64,000 bases of DNA from Neurospora tetrasperma FGSC 2508 (lineage: Eukaryota > Ascomycota > Sordariomycetes > Sordariales > Sordariaceae), in contig NW_009799179.1 of NCBI RefSeq assembly GCF_000213175.1, forward strand, positions 1,313,713-1,377,712. The letters run 5' to 3'. Within the stretch, counting starts at the first letter, position 1. Each line of letters begins with the position of its first letter. Shown in pieces: positions 44,094 through 54,480 of the stretch. The position numbers and the translations under genes were made by a program. The notes under the pieces are model-generated. The model made no database searches. It saw nothing but the letters and a program-made list of their open reading frames with translations, and was not told the DNA's origin.

Positions 44094-46511
44094 ATGATAC
44101 AACCTGTGATTAAAGCCAGTAGGCCCCGGCTGTGGGTCTGCTCCGACTGCCTTCTCCGACGCACTCTCTCTCCTCTGCTTAGACAGCAACGACGACGATT
44201 CACAGGCTTTACTGCGCATGCTCCCAAGACCTTGACGGGCGCCATCCCCGTCACCCACAAGAACGCCGACACAAAACACGATGACTCTCTTCTACGATCC
44301 ATCTTCGACTCGCCCGAAACATGGAAGCAGTTCTCTGGCGACAAGCATGGCCGAAACGTCGGCCTCTTCCGCAACGCATACCTCACCAGCCCCCATGGCT
44401 TCCTCGACTTTGCCCAGGTGAGCTTGGGAAAGGCTCGTGCCCTGGTCGACAAGGTCCTCAACGCCCAGTCTCTCGACGAATACCGCGCCATTGTCCGCCA
44501 TCTCGATCGCCTAAGCGATATCCTGTGTCGCGTCTTGGACATGGCCGACTTTGTGCGCGTCACCCATCCTGACCAGCAAATCCAGAGGACCGCCTCGATG
44601 GCCTGGGACATGATGTACGAGTACATGAACCAGCTCAACACCATGACGGGCTTGTACGACCAGTTGGTCAAGGCAATGGACAACCCACATGTTAGCACCA
44701 CCTGGTCTGAGGAGGAGAGGATGGTGGCCGAGGTCCTCAAGCTCGACTTCGCCAAGTCCGCCGTTCACTTTCCCAAGGACGCTCGGGACAAGTTTGTCCA
44801 CCTGTCGTCGGCAATTAGCCAGACTGGAACCAACTTTATCCAGCACATGGAACCCAAGATCCCATACACCACTGTTGAAAAGTCCCGGATGATGGGCATG
44901 GATCCCGTCGAGGTCAAGAGGATGGCTTCCATGGGCAAAGTGTACGTCCAAACTCTGAGTCCCCAGGCCTCAATAGCACTCCGTACTGTACGCGATGACC
45001 ACGCCCGACACCAACTATTCATGGCTTCTCGCACCGCTTCCCGCAGGACGGTCCATACCTTGGAGGAGCTCATGTTGTTGCGTGGTGAGTCGGCCAAGCT
45101 TTCGGGCTTCGAGAGTTATGGCCACCTCGTCCTCCATGACCGTATGATGGCCAGCACCCCCGAGTCTGTGAGACAGTTTCTCCAAGCTCTGTCCGAAAAC
45201 ACCAGACCTCAAGCTCAACAGGAGGTGGCTGATCTCACAGCAGCCAAGAGGGCGCACAAGGGTGACGATGCAACCCTCGAGCCCTGGGACAAGGACTTTT
45301 ACGCCGAGTCCATCCGTCAGGCCATCAAGTCCCGGCAGAAGCGTGAAGACCTGTCCTCTTACTTCTCCCTCGGCACCGTTATGCAAGGCCTTTCCAGGAT
45401 ATTCACTCGCCTCTACGGTATTCGCTTCGTCCCCCGCGAGCCCATGCCCGGTGAGACCTGGCACCCTGACGTGCGTCGGCTAGATGTTGTCTCGGATGTT
45501 GAAGGCCATGTCGCCGTCCTATACTGCGACCTATTTTACCGCCCCCTCAAGTCGCCCAACCCAGCCCACTTTACTCTCCGCTGCTCTCGTGAGCTGTCAC
45601 CCCACGAGATTGCTGAAACTGCCCATACCCAAACCGAAAACCCACATGTTTTGATTCCCTCCTTCGAGTCTGCCGAGTTTGCTGCCAATGATGGCATGGC
45701 CTACTCTCGCTCCCAGGATGGTGCTATCAAGCAACTCCCCACCATTGCTCTTGTGTGTGACTTTCCCCAGCAATCCCACAACCGGCCCGCTCTTCTGTCT
45801 TTCTTTCAGCTTGAAACGCTTTTCCACGAGATGGGTCACGCGATTCACTCCATCCTGGCCCGAACCTCCTTCCAGAACGTTAGTGGTACCCGATGCGCCA
45901 CTGATCTCGCCGAGCTTCCTTCTACTTTGATGGAATACTTTGCTGCTGACCCGTCTGTTCTCGCCCTATTCGCACGCCACTACGAGACTGACAACCCCCT
46001 TCCCTATGAGTGGGTCGACAACAAGATCCGCGAGGCCCGTCGCTTCGAGGCACTGGATACTGAAAATCAAATCATCCTTGCCATGCTCGATCAGGAATTG
46101 CACTCGTCCAAGGCGTTGCAAGGCCACATTGACTCCACCGAAATCTTCCACAGCCTTCAGAGACAGTACAGCACCGCCCCGCCTGACCCCCAAGGAACGG
46201 CATGGCAGGGCTTTTTCGGCCACTTGGTCGGATACGGCAGCACATATTACAGTTACCTCTTTGACCGGGTCTTGGCTCAGAGAGTATGGAATGTCGTATT
46301 CAACAGTGGACAAGGCGGAGCAGCACTGCAAAGAGAAAACGGAGAGAGGTTGAAGGAAAACCTGCTCAAGTGGGGAGGTAGCAAGGACCCTTGGAAATGC
46401 CTTGCGGGTGCATTGAAGGATGAGAGGTTAGAGGGAGGTGGAGAGAAGGCAATGAAGTTGGTTGGAAGCTGGGGAGGTCAGCGGGGAACAAAGAGCGACC
46501 AAGCAGTATAG
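44094..46511 (+). CDS. oct1: Oct1, mitochondrial intermediate peptidase (M3 metallopeptidase)
   Basis: An intronless gene of 805 aa. The zinc site HEMGH is at residues 578-582 (FHEMGHAIHSIL), with the downstream Glu-containing block LAELPSTLMEYFA as in thimet-type M3 peptidases. The N-terminus is Arg-rich and lacks acidic residues (RPRLWV, RRTLSPLLRQQRRR), a matrix presequence. Oct1 removes an octapeptide from imported proteins after the processing peptidase has cut. Length fits the family (yeast 772 aa). The end SYLFDRVLAQRVW is conserved, followed by a short variable tail. Confidence 0.95.
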   Translation: MIQPVIKASRPRLWVCSDCLLRRTLSPLLRQQRRRFTGFTAHAPKTLTGAIPVTHKNADTKHDDSLLRSIFDSPETWKQFSGDKHGRNVGLFRNAYLTSPHGFLDFAQVSLGKARALVDKVLNAQSLDEYRAIVRHLDRLSDILCRVLDMADFVRVTHPDQQIQRTASMAWDMMYEYMNQLNTMTGLYDQLVKAMDNPHVSTTWSEEERMVAEVLKLDFAKSAVHFPKDARDKFVHLSSAISQTGTNFIQHMEPKIPYTTVEKSRMMGMDPVEVKRMASMGKVYVQTLSPQASIALRTVRDDHARHQLFMASRTASRRTVHTLEELMLLRGESAKLSGFESYGHLVLHDRMMASTPESVRQFLQALSENTRPQAQQEVADLTAAKRAHKGDDATLEPWDKDFYAESIRQAIKSRQKREDLSSYFSLGTVMQGLSRIFTRLYGIRFVPREPMPGETWHPDVRRLDVVSDVEGHVAVLYCDLFYRPLKSPNPAHFTLRCSRELSPHEIAETAHTQTENPHVLIPSFESAEFAANDGMAYSRSQDGAIKQLPTIALVCDFPQQSHNRPALLSFFQLETLFHEMGHAIHSILARTSFQNVSGTRCATDLAELPSTLMEYFAADPSVLALFARHYETDNPLPYEWVDNKIREARRFEALDTENQIILAMLDQELHSSKALQGHIDSTEIFHSLQRQYSTAPPDPQGTAWQGFFGHLVGYGSTYYSYLFDRVLAQRVWNVVFNSGQGGAALQRENGERLKENLLKWGGSKDPWKCLAGALKDERLEGGGEKAMKLVGSWGGQRGTKSDQAV

Positions 46512-48614
46512 CAGTGAGAAAGATATGGCAACCTGGAAAACCAGTGGCCGCTCTTGGCTGAACAGTTGACACCAAACGAGCAAGTAAAGAGGTGCACCGC
46601 CAATACTAGGCAGCAGACTTGCCTGTTGTTTTACCATGACCCTGAACTTCCCACCTCAGAATCCCACGCTCAAATAAGGTGTCCATGGACATTCATTCCT
46701 CACAAAATCGACAAAATGCACCTGCGCCCAATGTCAGTGGAATCGACCTGGTCGCCGTCGACGGGCACAATCCGGGATCAATTTTCTGGGTTTAAAGTCG
46801 AGGCTGCGGCAAGAAGAAATGCCTGTGTGTACTATACACCTACCTGGTGGCATAAATCTGATCCAGCAGTTTTAACTCCCGTCCCGATCGACCGAACCCT
46901 CGGTCCCAACAGGGACAATGTCTGAACGTCGAGGCAGTAACGACCTCGAAGCGCACATAAATCCAGGCCCGAGTACCGTGACTTGAGGCTGCCTACCATC
47001 TATGCATACCCCTACGTACCACCTGCCTTGGCAAGGGCCAAGTCAAGATCGATGGACAGCACTCCAGATGGCACTCAGCATCATGGCTTCTATTCTCATC
47101 CAAGCCGGCAAGTGCCCCCTCCCCCTGACCTTTGGAATGGCGTTGGCTTCTTCACCATGTTGTCTCTTTACCGTCTCACCTCTTTGCCTTCTTCTGTTCA
47201 CTTGCTCTGTTCACCTTCCCTTTGTCCTCCTTCCCTTCTTCTTCAATCCGTTTTATGCGTATGCTCACCGTGACATCTTCTTGCGTCGACAACTTCTACT
47301 CCCAAGCGTCTGACAGTCTGATCAGACAGCAATAACTGGTGCGAGAGATAGCGACTGTACCTTCTTTTCACTTCCACGTGGTAAATTGGAAATACTCACC
47401 TGCAGATACTCGCAAAATCGGGATCTCGCATAATGCAGAAAACGTAAGGCTATGTTGGTCGGATTGGTCTGGCAGTTGTCAAAAAGCATAACCGCATGAA
47501 CTCGTCCAATCGGGATTTGGTTGCTATACGGCTTCCAGGCAGAGTCAGTGTTATCTTCTGTTCGAAGTCAACCCGCTCTGCAGTGTTATGCTGCTCCGAG
47601 TGCTTAGTTCCATCACATCTCGCACCTACCCAACCAAGTTTGACGAGTCCTTCTGCTACCGTAGAAACTCGAGAAATTGGCAATAGTTAATCTCCTCTTT
47701 CAGCGCCGAGAAGGAGGCATATCTGTGCAGGGCAAGTCCGATTCTGTGTTTTGCAACGCACGCAACAAGTTATAGTGGTGGGCGACGTCCTCGAGATTTT
47801 ACTAACAGGATAGATACTTATACTTACATATGCTGGCTTAGAGAGCGCCGCGTTATGCCCTGCCCGGCGCTGAAAGAGTAGATTAACTATTGTCAGTTTG
47901 GCGAATTTCTACGGTATGCTTCGGATTTCGGAGGCCTTCAATGCTTCGAACTGGAGTGGTTCCCCGAGTTTCTACGGTTCATTGTCTCATGACTTACGTT
48001 ATGAATAATCTACCCAACCGTTCAGCCTTGCGAGGAAAGAATAGGGTTAAGAGTTTGGTGCCACAGAGCTCAATTGATGGGTGCTCGCTGCTATCTCAAG
48101 AACTTCCTGCCTGCTTTACCACAGGAGGTAGGTTGTTTCTCTCTCGCTTGTTGCTACTCTTTGCAATTTTCTAATTTTTTTTCCATCTCCGCCACGCGGC
48201 AAGAAACAATCAAGCAGAGGGGAAGGAATACTGCACCCCTCTCGTTCTCACGCAATCAGTCCTTTGCCAGAGTTCACATCCATTAACTACTTACTATATT
48301 TCCCTATTCTCCCTGTTCCTGGTCTACTCCGCTGTCTTCCTACGTGTTCCATCTTACAACCCATATCAGTTTCTGGCCTCGTCACTGCGTCAAATATTTT
48401 TCTCTTTATTGTTTCTTCGTTCTGTTATACGCTAATCATTATTGCGGTATTATCCTCTAGGTCAGTTCTCCTCAGTTCATCCCCTCACTTCCTCAGCTGT
48501 TCAAGCCGCAAAGCTCGAGAACAATTGCATTCGAGTGTCACAGTCTCTCCCTTACCCTTTGGCGCCACCTCTACTTGTCTATGGTGGGAATGCTAACTGT
48601 TTGTGACAGCAATC
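46512..48614. other. Intergenic, Oct1 3' side to hypothetical gene leader
   Basis: A 2.1 kb region without a supported gene. It carries the dispersed repeat copy at 47829-47877. A branch-site-like CTAAC (48593-48597) followed by CAG (48607-48609) just before the next ATG suggests a 5' UTR intron whose donor I could not fix. Confidence 0.55.
47829..47877 (+). repeat. Short dispersed repeat, copy 2
   Basis: It matches the reverse complement of 8543-8595 at about 44 of 50 positions. The similarity fades on both sides. No terminal repeats or coding content were seen. Confidence 0.6.
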
Positions 48615-49613
48615 ATGGAACCTTCTGTGCCCATCATGGCGGGACCCTCCTCAGAGAAAACCTCCTCACAAGAGACCCCCTTGGCACCACCACCTAGCCT
48701 GCCTCCAGAAAAACCATCCTCAGCCCACCAACCCAAGTCCGAGCCCCTCAAGGTTAAGTGCGTCAAATGCGGTTCTCTGGACGCCCTCCCTGTGCGAACA
48801 CTGTCTCGCTTGACCAAGGGTGCCGAGAACGGGAGAAGAGAGATGCTGATGATTATTTTCGATGGCACCTGTGTCCGTGACATACCATTGTGCTCTGGCT
48901 GTTTTATGCACGCCAAGGGTTGCTTCGCCTTTCGATCGCGTCTCCACATGGTGAAACGGTTAACGTGGTCAACGAAGACGAATGAAGATGCCATCCAAGT
49001 TGAGGAGTGTTTTAGGTGCTTCGACACAGAGTTTGCGAGGCACGTGCAAAGGTTGAAGGATGCGGACGAGCTCATCAATTATGTTCGCGGCTTGGAAAAG
49101 CCTTCTACTGGAAAATTGCCAGTGCCCGATTCTTTAGGTTTTGAGCAAGCGATCTATTACCGCATGCCGAACTTTGATCCCACTGCTCATCTACGCTTCA
49201 CGGGGTCGGACACCACTCTCTTCGACGGTAACCTCAATACCTACGAGAAGTACCGAGAACGGCTTCTCAAAGAACGCAGCCCCCAACGATCTTGTCCAAC
49301 ACCGCCCAAGGATTATCCCGTGCAGATCCCCGATCTCCTCGCTCTGAAAAAAGCGAGTGAGAGCTATGTGGCAGCCCTGGGCAGAACGGGAGAAGCGAGT
49401 GAGCAGCGGCGTCGAATCACGCAGCTGCAAAACGGGCTACTTGATGACTTCATGCGACTTCCTCCTATTCGTTATTCACAAGGACAGGCGGCGACAAATG
49501 CCGCCGTGTCAGATCCTACTCCTATCTATTGCGGAATCTGCGAGTGGTGCCGTACTATTCTTGCCCGACCTGCGTCTCCAGGGCTCACCTTCTCCGACTG
49601 GGAATTCGTCTGA
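48615..49613 (+). CDS. Hypothetical CxxC-rich protein
   Basis: An open frame of 332 aa from the first in-frame ATG at 48615, which follows a likely 5' UTR intron acceptor. I do not recognise the family. Four cysteine pairs stand out: CVKCGS, CSGC, CFRC near residue 140 and CGICEWC near the end, so one or two zinc-binding modules are likely. The N-terminal 45 residues are Pro/Ser-rich. Codon use is C-rich at third positions over the body, as in neighbouring real genes. The frame ends at 49613, but protein-like reading continues downstream to about 50640 in several frames, so the annotated end may be a splice misjudgement or the gene may be decaying. No signal peptide or membrane segment is visible. 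Confidence 0.6.
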   Translation: MEPSVPIMAGPSSEKTSSQETPLAPPPSLPPEKPSSAHQPKSEPLKVKCVKCGSLDALPVRTLSRLTKGAENGRREMLMIIFDGTCVRDIPLCSGCFMHAKGCFAFRSRLHMVKRLTWSTKTNEDAIQVEECFRCFDTEFARHVQRLKDADELINYVRGLEKPSTGKLPVPDSLGFEQAIYYRMPNFDPTAHLRFTGSDTTLFDGNLNTYEKYRERLLKERSPQRSCPTPPKDYPVQIPDLLALKKASESYVAALGRTGEASEQRRRITQLQNGLLDDFMRLPPIRYSQGQAATNAAVSDPTPIYCGICEWCRTILARPASPGLTFSDWEFV

Positions 49614-49645
49614 GCTTGGTTGCGAAAGTGATCTCAGTTACAAGA

Positions 49646-50642
49646 ATCGTGGATTGTCGATGGTCTGGCCTACACCATACCGGAGGCCGATGAACTCAAG
49701 CCGCTCCTGAAGACCCCAGTTAGCTTTGCAGACTGCAGGTGATGAAGGACGAAGAAGGAGGTGGGTTTCATGAGCTTCATGTTGGCCACCACAACGTTCC
49801 CAGCCTCTTACTCAAGTACCGGAACGAGCCAATCACCATCACCCACAGCACGATCACCGATCATGTCCTCGCATATCACAAGTACACAGCCGATATGCTT
49901 TTCTAGTGGGACCTTCTCACAAATTATTTGGAAGCGCGAGGCGAAGTTCGGGCTCGTATGCTCGAATGGGGCTAGTCTTGGGGCTAGTAGTTCCAGCCGG
50001 CTTGCCATCGCTACGACTTTGGATATTGGAAATTTAAGAATAGTTTACTCCGTATGCCGGGTGGAAGGTTGACTAATATTTGTTAAAGGAGAGTATGACG
50101 GAGGAAGCGGGGAGGGATAGGTCCAACTACCCGTACCTTGGGTGCACCAGCAGGTGGTAAGAACTTGTGGGAGAGGAGGATGGGCACGAAGGGGTGAAGA
50201 TGATATGGACGTATTGTTTCGTTGTTGGCCGCTCGAGTACTTCGAAAGACCGGTCAATGGTTGAGATCGATGAAAAGGACCATGTTTTCTTGGGTCGGCG
50301 CTGATACGCGTCTTCAGACTCTACCGAGACCCAGAGGGCACGGAAATTTCCAAGCCCGACACCTTTGAAGAGCTCTGGTTGATCGCCTGCGAAGAGTGTG
50401 AGCGTCGGGCTTGACCGTGCGAGCTCGAGTTCTTTGTTGAGCATCGCACTCGACTTGGGATGAGGGAGCATACTCTCCGAGTCAGTTTGAGTCGGCTAAT
50501 GGACATACCACGACTTGGGCTTTTACGGAGTTCAATGGGCCAACGATGAAAAGAACGATACAAGCGAATATCGTGCGAGCGACGTGCCTTCTTTTTGAAA
50601 CCTTGGGGGAGCTACTATTTCGTACTGCCTGCCGGTCTTTGA
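49646..50642 (+). pseudogene. Coding-like remnant downstream of the CxxC gene
   Basis: Three stretches read like protein. At 49646-49737, in the frame of the upstream gene: SWIVDGLAYTIPEADELKPL. At 49739-49975, in another frame: FHELHVGHHNVPSLLLKYRN and, past a TAG at 49904, WDLLTNYLEARGEVRARMLE. At 50199-50642: YRDPEGTEISKPDTFEELW then IACEECERR, with about four in-frame stops. C-rich third positions support past coding use. It may be the decayed 3' half of the upstream gene, or exons with introns I cannot place. The minus strand of part of it (50127-50471) is open but less convincing. Confidence 0.4.
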
Positions 50643-51725
50643 TGCTAAACTCAAATGAAGAACAAACTAATTAATATTCGAGGGTTCGTGACTATAGTGT
50701 TACGCGCGGTGAGCTTTTCTTACATGCTAGCGGAGCCTTGCTGCAAGAATCGGATTCTACGTGAACACTAATTTGGCCATGTGATCTACGCAAAGTAAAC
50801 ACATGCCTTCCAGATCATTTGCTACTTCTAAATGGATGGGCACACGGCATGATGGTTGGAGTTTGAAGGCAGAGATAAAGATTCACTGAATTCAGACCTC
50901 TTGGGCCCCTTGAACTTGTTGATTTCTTGTTCATCCATCATCGACGTATAGTATATGCTCATCTCTGTATATTCTCCGTAGGAATTTGAGGATGACGGGA
51001 GCTCATTAGTTTAAATCCCCAAGTAGTCAAAGTCAGGTGTGAGGGGGGTATTTAGGATCTGAAGCAGTAAGGGGAAAAGTCCGAATGGCCCGAGAAAGCT
51101 CATGGAAGGAAGCTTATCAGATAATACGAATGCTACGCAGGGATAGGAGCAGATTATGCGTCAGCGTTGCAGTCAGCTTGCACGTTGAAGCAACGCAGGT
51201 GGTATGAAAGCTTGTGATGATTGGACCCTCCCCCCCTGTCTTCAGCTCTCAGCTTCTACACCTTTATCTCTTAACGTGGAAGAATCCCGTCGGTCATTTG
51301 AATGTTCAGCCCTATAGAGACTTAGCTTCCATATTCCCACTGTTGTTATCTTGGGTGGTCATTACAGCAGCAGCAGCGATTGGATAGATCTCGGAGATTT
51401 GTGGCTGAATGGTTGTTGGGACCCTATCCTAGATGGATGGCTTAGGAAGGGGAACTAACTCCCCTTGACTGACTTTCCCCTTTCTTTCTTTCTTTCTTTA
51501 TTCACGCGGTGAATGACTGGAAACAACGTTGACTTGTTCACTTTCCAATTTATGTTATTGACTTCTTGTCAAGGATCTTGACGCGTCGCGCGCAATTGAA
51601 TTTGTTGACATCATCATCAGCTCCATCTTCCACACACTTGCACCACCACTGATCTGTTTGCGCTTCATCAGATGCAGCAGTAGTCTCTCGGTGTTACACT
51701 TCCATCTATCTATCTGCAAGCCACC
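50643..51725. other. Intergenic, WSC gene promoter
   Basis: About 1.1 kb, AT-richer than neighbours on the left. It holds a TTTC tetranucleotide run at 51480-51500 and an AGC triplet run at 51366-51377. No gene is supported. Confidence 0.6.
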
Positions 51726-52708
51726 ATGCCGCTGCTGTCTTGTTCCGTTTCGTCGGCTTCATCATCAAGTCGCCACGTACTTCGCCGCCGCCACCGCCGC
51801 ACCACTTGTTTCATCATCAACAATATCAACTTGTTCATCTCTCTCGTCGTATCCCTTATCCTTTTTGCAACAGTCAACCCAGCAGCAGCAGCAGCAACAG
51901 CAGCAGGGGAAACAAGTTCACCTTTGAGCTCACCACCCACGAAAACTACAACAACACTGCTGCTCACTACTACAGCGACGATAGCAGCCGGAACAGACGG
52001 CTACAAATACATTGGTTGTTACAATGAGACCACCGCCGCCCTCTCGGGAACAGGTGGTAGTGGAACTAGGGCGCTGTATGGCGGGATCAATGAGGTGTTG
52101 CCGGGGGTGATGACGGTGGAGAAATGTTTAGGGTTTTGTAAGGGTGGGATGGAAAATAAAGGGTATCGGTTTGCTGGGTTGGAGTATTCGAGGTGAGTGT
52201 TTCCATATTTTCTTTCTCTCTTTTTCGCAATCCTTCTACTTGGGGTAGGTAGGAAAAGGAAAACGCGAGCGTTTTGAGACCAAAAAAAAAAAAAAAAAAA
52301 AAAAGAAATAAAGAGAGAAAAAGAGGGGAGAGAATAAATAGTGTTTGAAAAGGAAAGAAGGAAGAGAGAAAGTTAACCAATCATGTCCCCCCTTTCACAC
52401 CAATACAGAGAATGTTGGTGCGCCTCTCAACTCTTCTCTCTCTCCTCCAAAGTCGCCGATGCCGAGTGCAACTTGCCCTGTGACGGGGACGAGAGCCAAG
52501 TCTGTGGAGGAAATTTGAGGATCAGTGTATGTGTATCCTTTTCTTTTTAGTCTTGGGAGGTATAAGTGTGCTAAAGAGGAGAGTCGAACAGGTTTACGAT
52601 CTGGAAGGTGATGTTGATTCTGTTGCTGCTGGTGGTAAGTCAACTAGACTTGTCTTGGAGCTGGTGTTGGTGGTCGGGGGAACGGTGTTTGCGCGGCTGT
52701 TATGGTGA
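51726..52708 (+). CDS. WSC-domain cell-surface protein (3 exons)
   Basis: Exons 51726-52192, 52409-52526 and 52592-52708 give 233 aa. A hydrophobic segment at about 30-50 (INLFISLVVSLILFATV) after a basic Arg-rich start is a signal peptide or anchor. A Thr/Ala-rich linker precedes the WSC domain, residues 98-198: YKYIGCYNET, MTVEKCLGFCKG, YRFAGLEYSRECWCAS, CNLPCDGDESQVCGG. WSC domains bind glycans and occur in wall-stress sensors. Intron 1 is unusually long (216 bp) and holds an A23 run. The end is uncertain: reading through gives a hydrophobic tail LVLELVLVVGGTVFA, suggesting membrane or GPI attachment, but GTAAGT at 52634 could be a donor paired with the acceptor near 52770, giving a polar tail. 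A full Ser/Thr stalk and cytosolic tail as in Wsc1 are not seen. Confidence 0.75.
52282..52304 (+). repeat. A23 run in WSC intron 1
   Basis: A plain poly(A) run inside the intron, followed by a purine-rich stretch. Confidence 0.9.
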
Positions 52709-53010
52709 AATGGTTTCTGTAAGTCGTTAGGTGGAGGAGAATAATATATTGATATGATGCACTTAACAGGAAAGGAACATGAGAATCAAGGATGGCATTA
52801 TGTAAGTGCTGCCTTGGTGAAAATATCTTGTACTGTTAAACAGTAAATCCATCATCTCAAGCAAAGTCCAATAACCCGGGTATCATATCGAGAACGAAGC
52901 CTCCCAACTTATCTTGCGCTGTTCTATTTTGATCCATTACTCAGCCGTCAAATGCATATCAATAATCATGACATCGTTGCCCATACCCTACCATACCTAC
53001 CCATCATTAG
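52709..53010. other. Convergent 3' region of the WSC gene and Wss1
   Basis: About 300 bp. A CTTAACAG acceptor-like signal near 52770 leaves open a further exon of the WSC gene ending near 52843. Confidence 0.5.
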
Positions 53011-54480
53011 TCATTTGGAACTATCCTTCATCTTCCCGCACGTAGAGCAAGTCCACCACTGCTTCTCCATCCTCTGTCCGCAAAACGAGCACTGCCACGT
53101 CTCGTGGAGCAATTTACGGCGAGCGGCTTCGGCTTCGGCTTGAGCTTGGAGGATGGATTTTGCTTTGTCTTTGTCTTTGCTCGGTCCTGATCCTGAAACC
53201 GTTCGGGAGTTTGAATGTGACCTAGACCCATGAGAGCTTAATGACGGCCGTGTACGAATGCAGGGCGGGGATTTGGTCAGGTCGACCACCGAGCTGCTTG
53301 GACGCTTTCCAGCGGATCTAGAACTAGAATTGGATTTGGTGCCTGGGGTCTGCTTTCTGGGATCAGGGGCAGCGGTGGTGGAAGCTTGAGGTGGGCGTTC
53401 GGTACCGCAGGCGTCGCAACAGAGGAATGTGTCGGGGTTGTGGAGGGTGCAGATATTGCAGACCCAGCCTGTCGATGGTTCGTTGAATGGTTCTGCTGGG
53501 AGGGGTGCTGGAGGAGAAGAAGAAGAGACAGTAGGCCTAGTTGTTGGTTTAGTATGGTAAGGGATCGGCGGTGGTTTTGCAGACGAAGACGACGTTGCCA
53601 ACCCCCCGCCCTTCTCTTTATTCTGTAGGAAACCCCCCTGACTCCCTGCCGGAAACTCCCTACTCGGCTCCACATAACCACTTCCAAACTTCTTCTTCTC
53701 ATCCTCCTGCACCAGTTCCCACAGCGCCTGCGCAATCGCCGCCTCGTTCGCCTCATCCTCCTCTGCCTTGGAGCGAAAGCCATTCCTAGTCGCCTGCTCC
53801 TCAATCCTGCGAATTTCCTGCTCAGCCAGCCCTTCGTCGCCCGTATCCTTCACTCCACAGCCCTTTAAAGTCTTGTTCCTCCTCTCCACCGCATCAACAA
53901 TCACCCTCCTTATATCCTCACCCGGCCTAGGCCTCGTACCTCCCAGCCTCTGTCCCGACCCGGCACTTGGTGTTGTTTGCACCTTTCTCTTTTCGGCCTG
54001 CTCCCTCGCCAACCGTCTTGCTTCATGCATCGGAATCTGTCCTCTGTTAGAAGAAGCACCCCCCAGCCGTCGTCCCTCTGATAAGAACCCCTCCCCTGTA
54101 TAGCCCTTCATCGCCAAACCCTCATGTTCATCCCTCAGCTGATTCCACAGCGCATGGAACTTGCCGTCGTGCGGGCCGTGAACGATATGTGCTAGCTCGT
54201 GCAGCATCGTGTCTGCGACCTGCTCGATGGGCAGGAATAGGGACTTGTCGGAGGGGTAGCGAAGACGGAGAAGGATCTTGGCGCCGCGGTTGATGTTCAG
54301 TCCCAGGAGGTTGTCTTGCTCCGGGTAGAACTCGCCCAGCTCGCGGACGCGCCAGCCGCGGGCGCGCATAAGCGGTTTCACGAGGGAGGCGATCTTTTTG
54401 AGGAGGTGGAGGGCGGAGGAGGGCTGGGGAAGGTGGTGGAGGTGGGAGTAGGCGAGGACCAAGGGGTCTATTTCGGACAT
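53011..54480 (-). CDS. wss1: Wss1-like WLM metalloprotease with RanBP2 zinc fingers
   Basis: A single-exon gene of 489 aa. The WLM domain covers residues 1-140; the zinc site HELAHIVHGPHD places H94, H98 and H104 with catalytic E95 in the Wss1/SPRTN spacing. A SHP-type Cdc48-binding motif, SGQRLGG, is at 175-181. The C-terminal half has two RanBP2-type fingers of the form CxxC-x10-CxxC: WVCNICTLHNPDTFLCCDAC and WQCSFCG..WTCSTCG. Wss1 degrades proteins crosslinked to DNA with help from Cdc48 and SUMO. RanBP2 fingers often bind ubiquitin or RNA, so they may add substrate choice; yeast Wss1 (269 aa) is much shorter. The linker is Ser/Pro-rich. Confidence 0.9.
   Translation of the reverse strand: MSEIDPLVLAYSHLHHLPQPSSALHLLKKIASLVKPLMRARGWRVRELGEFYPEQDNLLGLNINRGAKILLRLRYPSDKSLFLPIEQVADTMLHELAHIVHGPHDGKFHALWNQLRDEHEGLAMKGYTGEGFLSEGRRLGGASSNRGQIPMHEARRLAREQAEKRKVQTTPSAGSGQRLGGTRPRPGEDIRRVIVDAVERRNKTLKGCGVKDTGDEGLAEQEIRRIEEQATRNGFRSKAEEDEANEAAIAQALWELVQEDEKKKFGSGYVEPSREFPAGSQGGFLQNKEKGGGLATSSSSAKPPPIPYHTKPTTRPTVSSSSPPAPLPAEPFNEPSTGWVCNICTLHNPDTFLCCDACGTERPPQASTTAAPDPRKQTPGTKSNSSSRSAGKRPSSSVVDLTKSPPCIRTRPSLSSHGSRSHSNSRTVSGSGPSKDKDKAKSILQAQAEAEAARRKLLHETWQCSFCGQRMEKQWWTCSTCGKMKDSSK

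Noticed and set aside
50127-50563. Minus-strand frames of 114 and 80 codons
   Set aside because: The plus strand reads more like protein in the same interval; I list that instead as a remnant.
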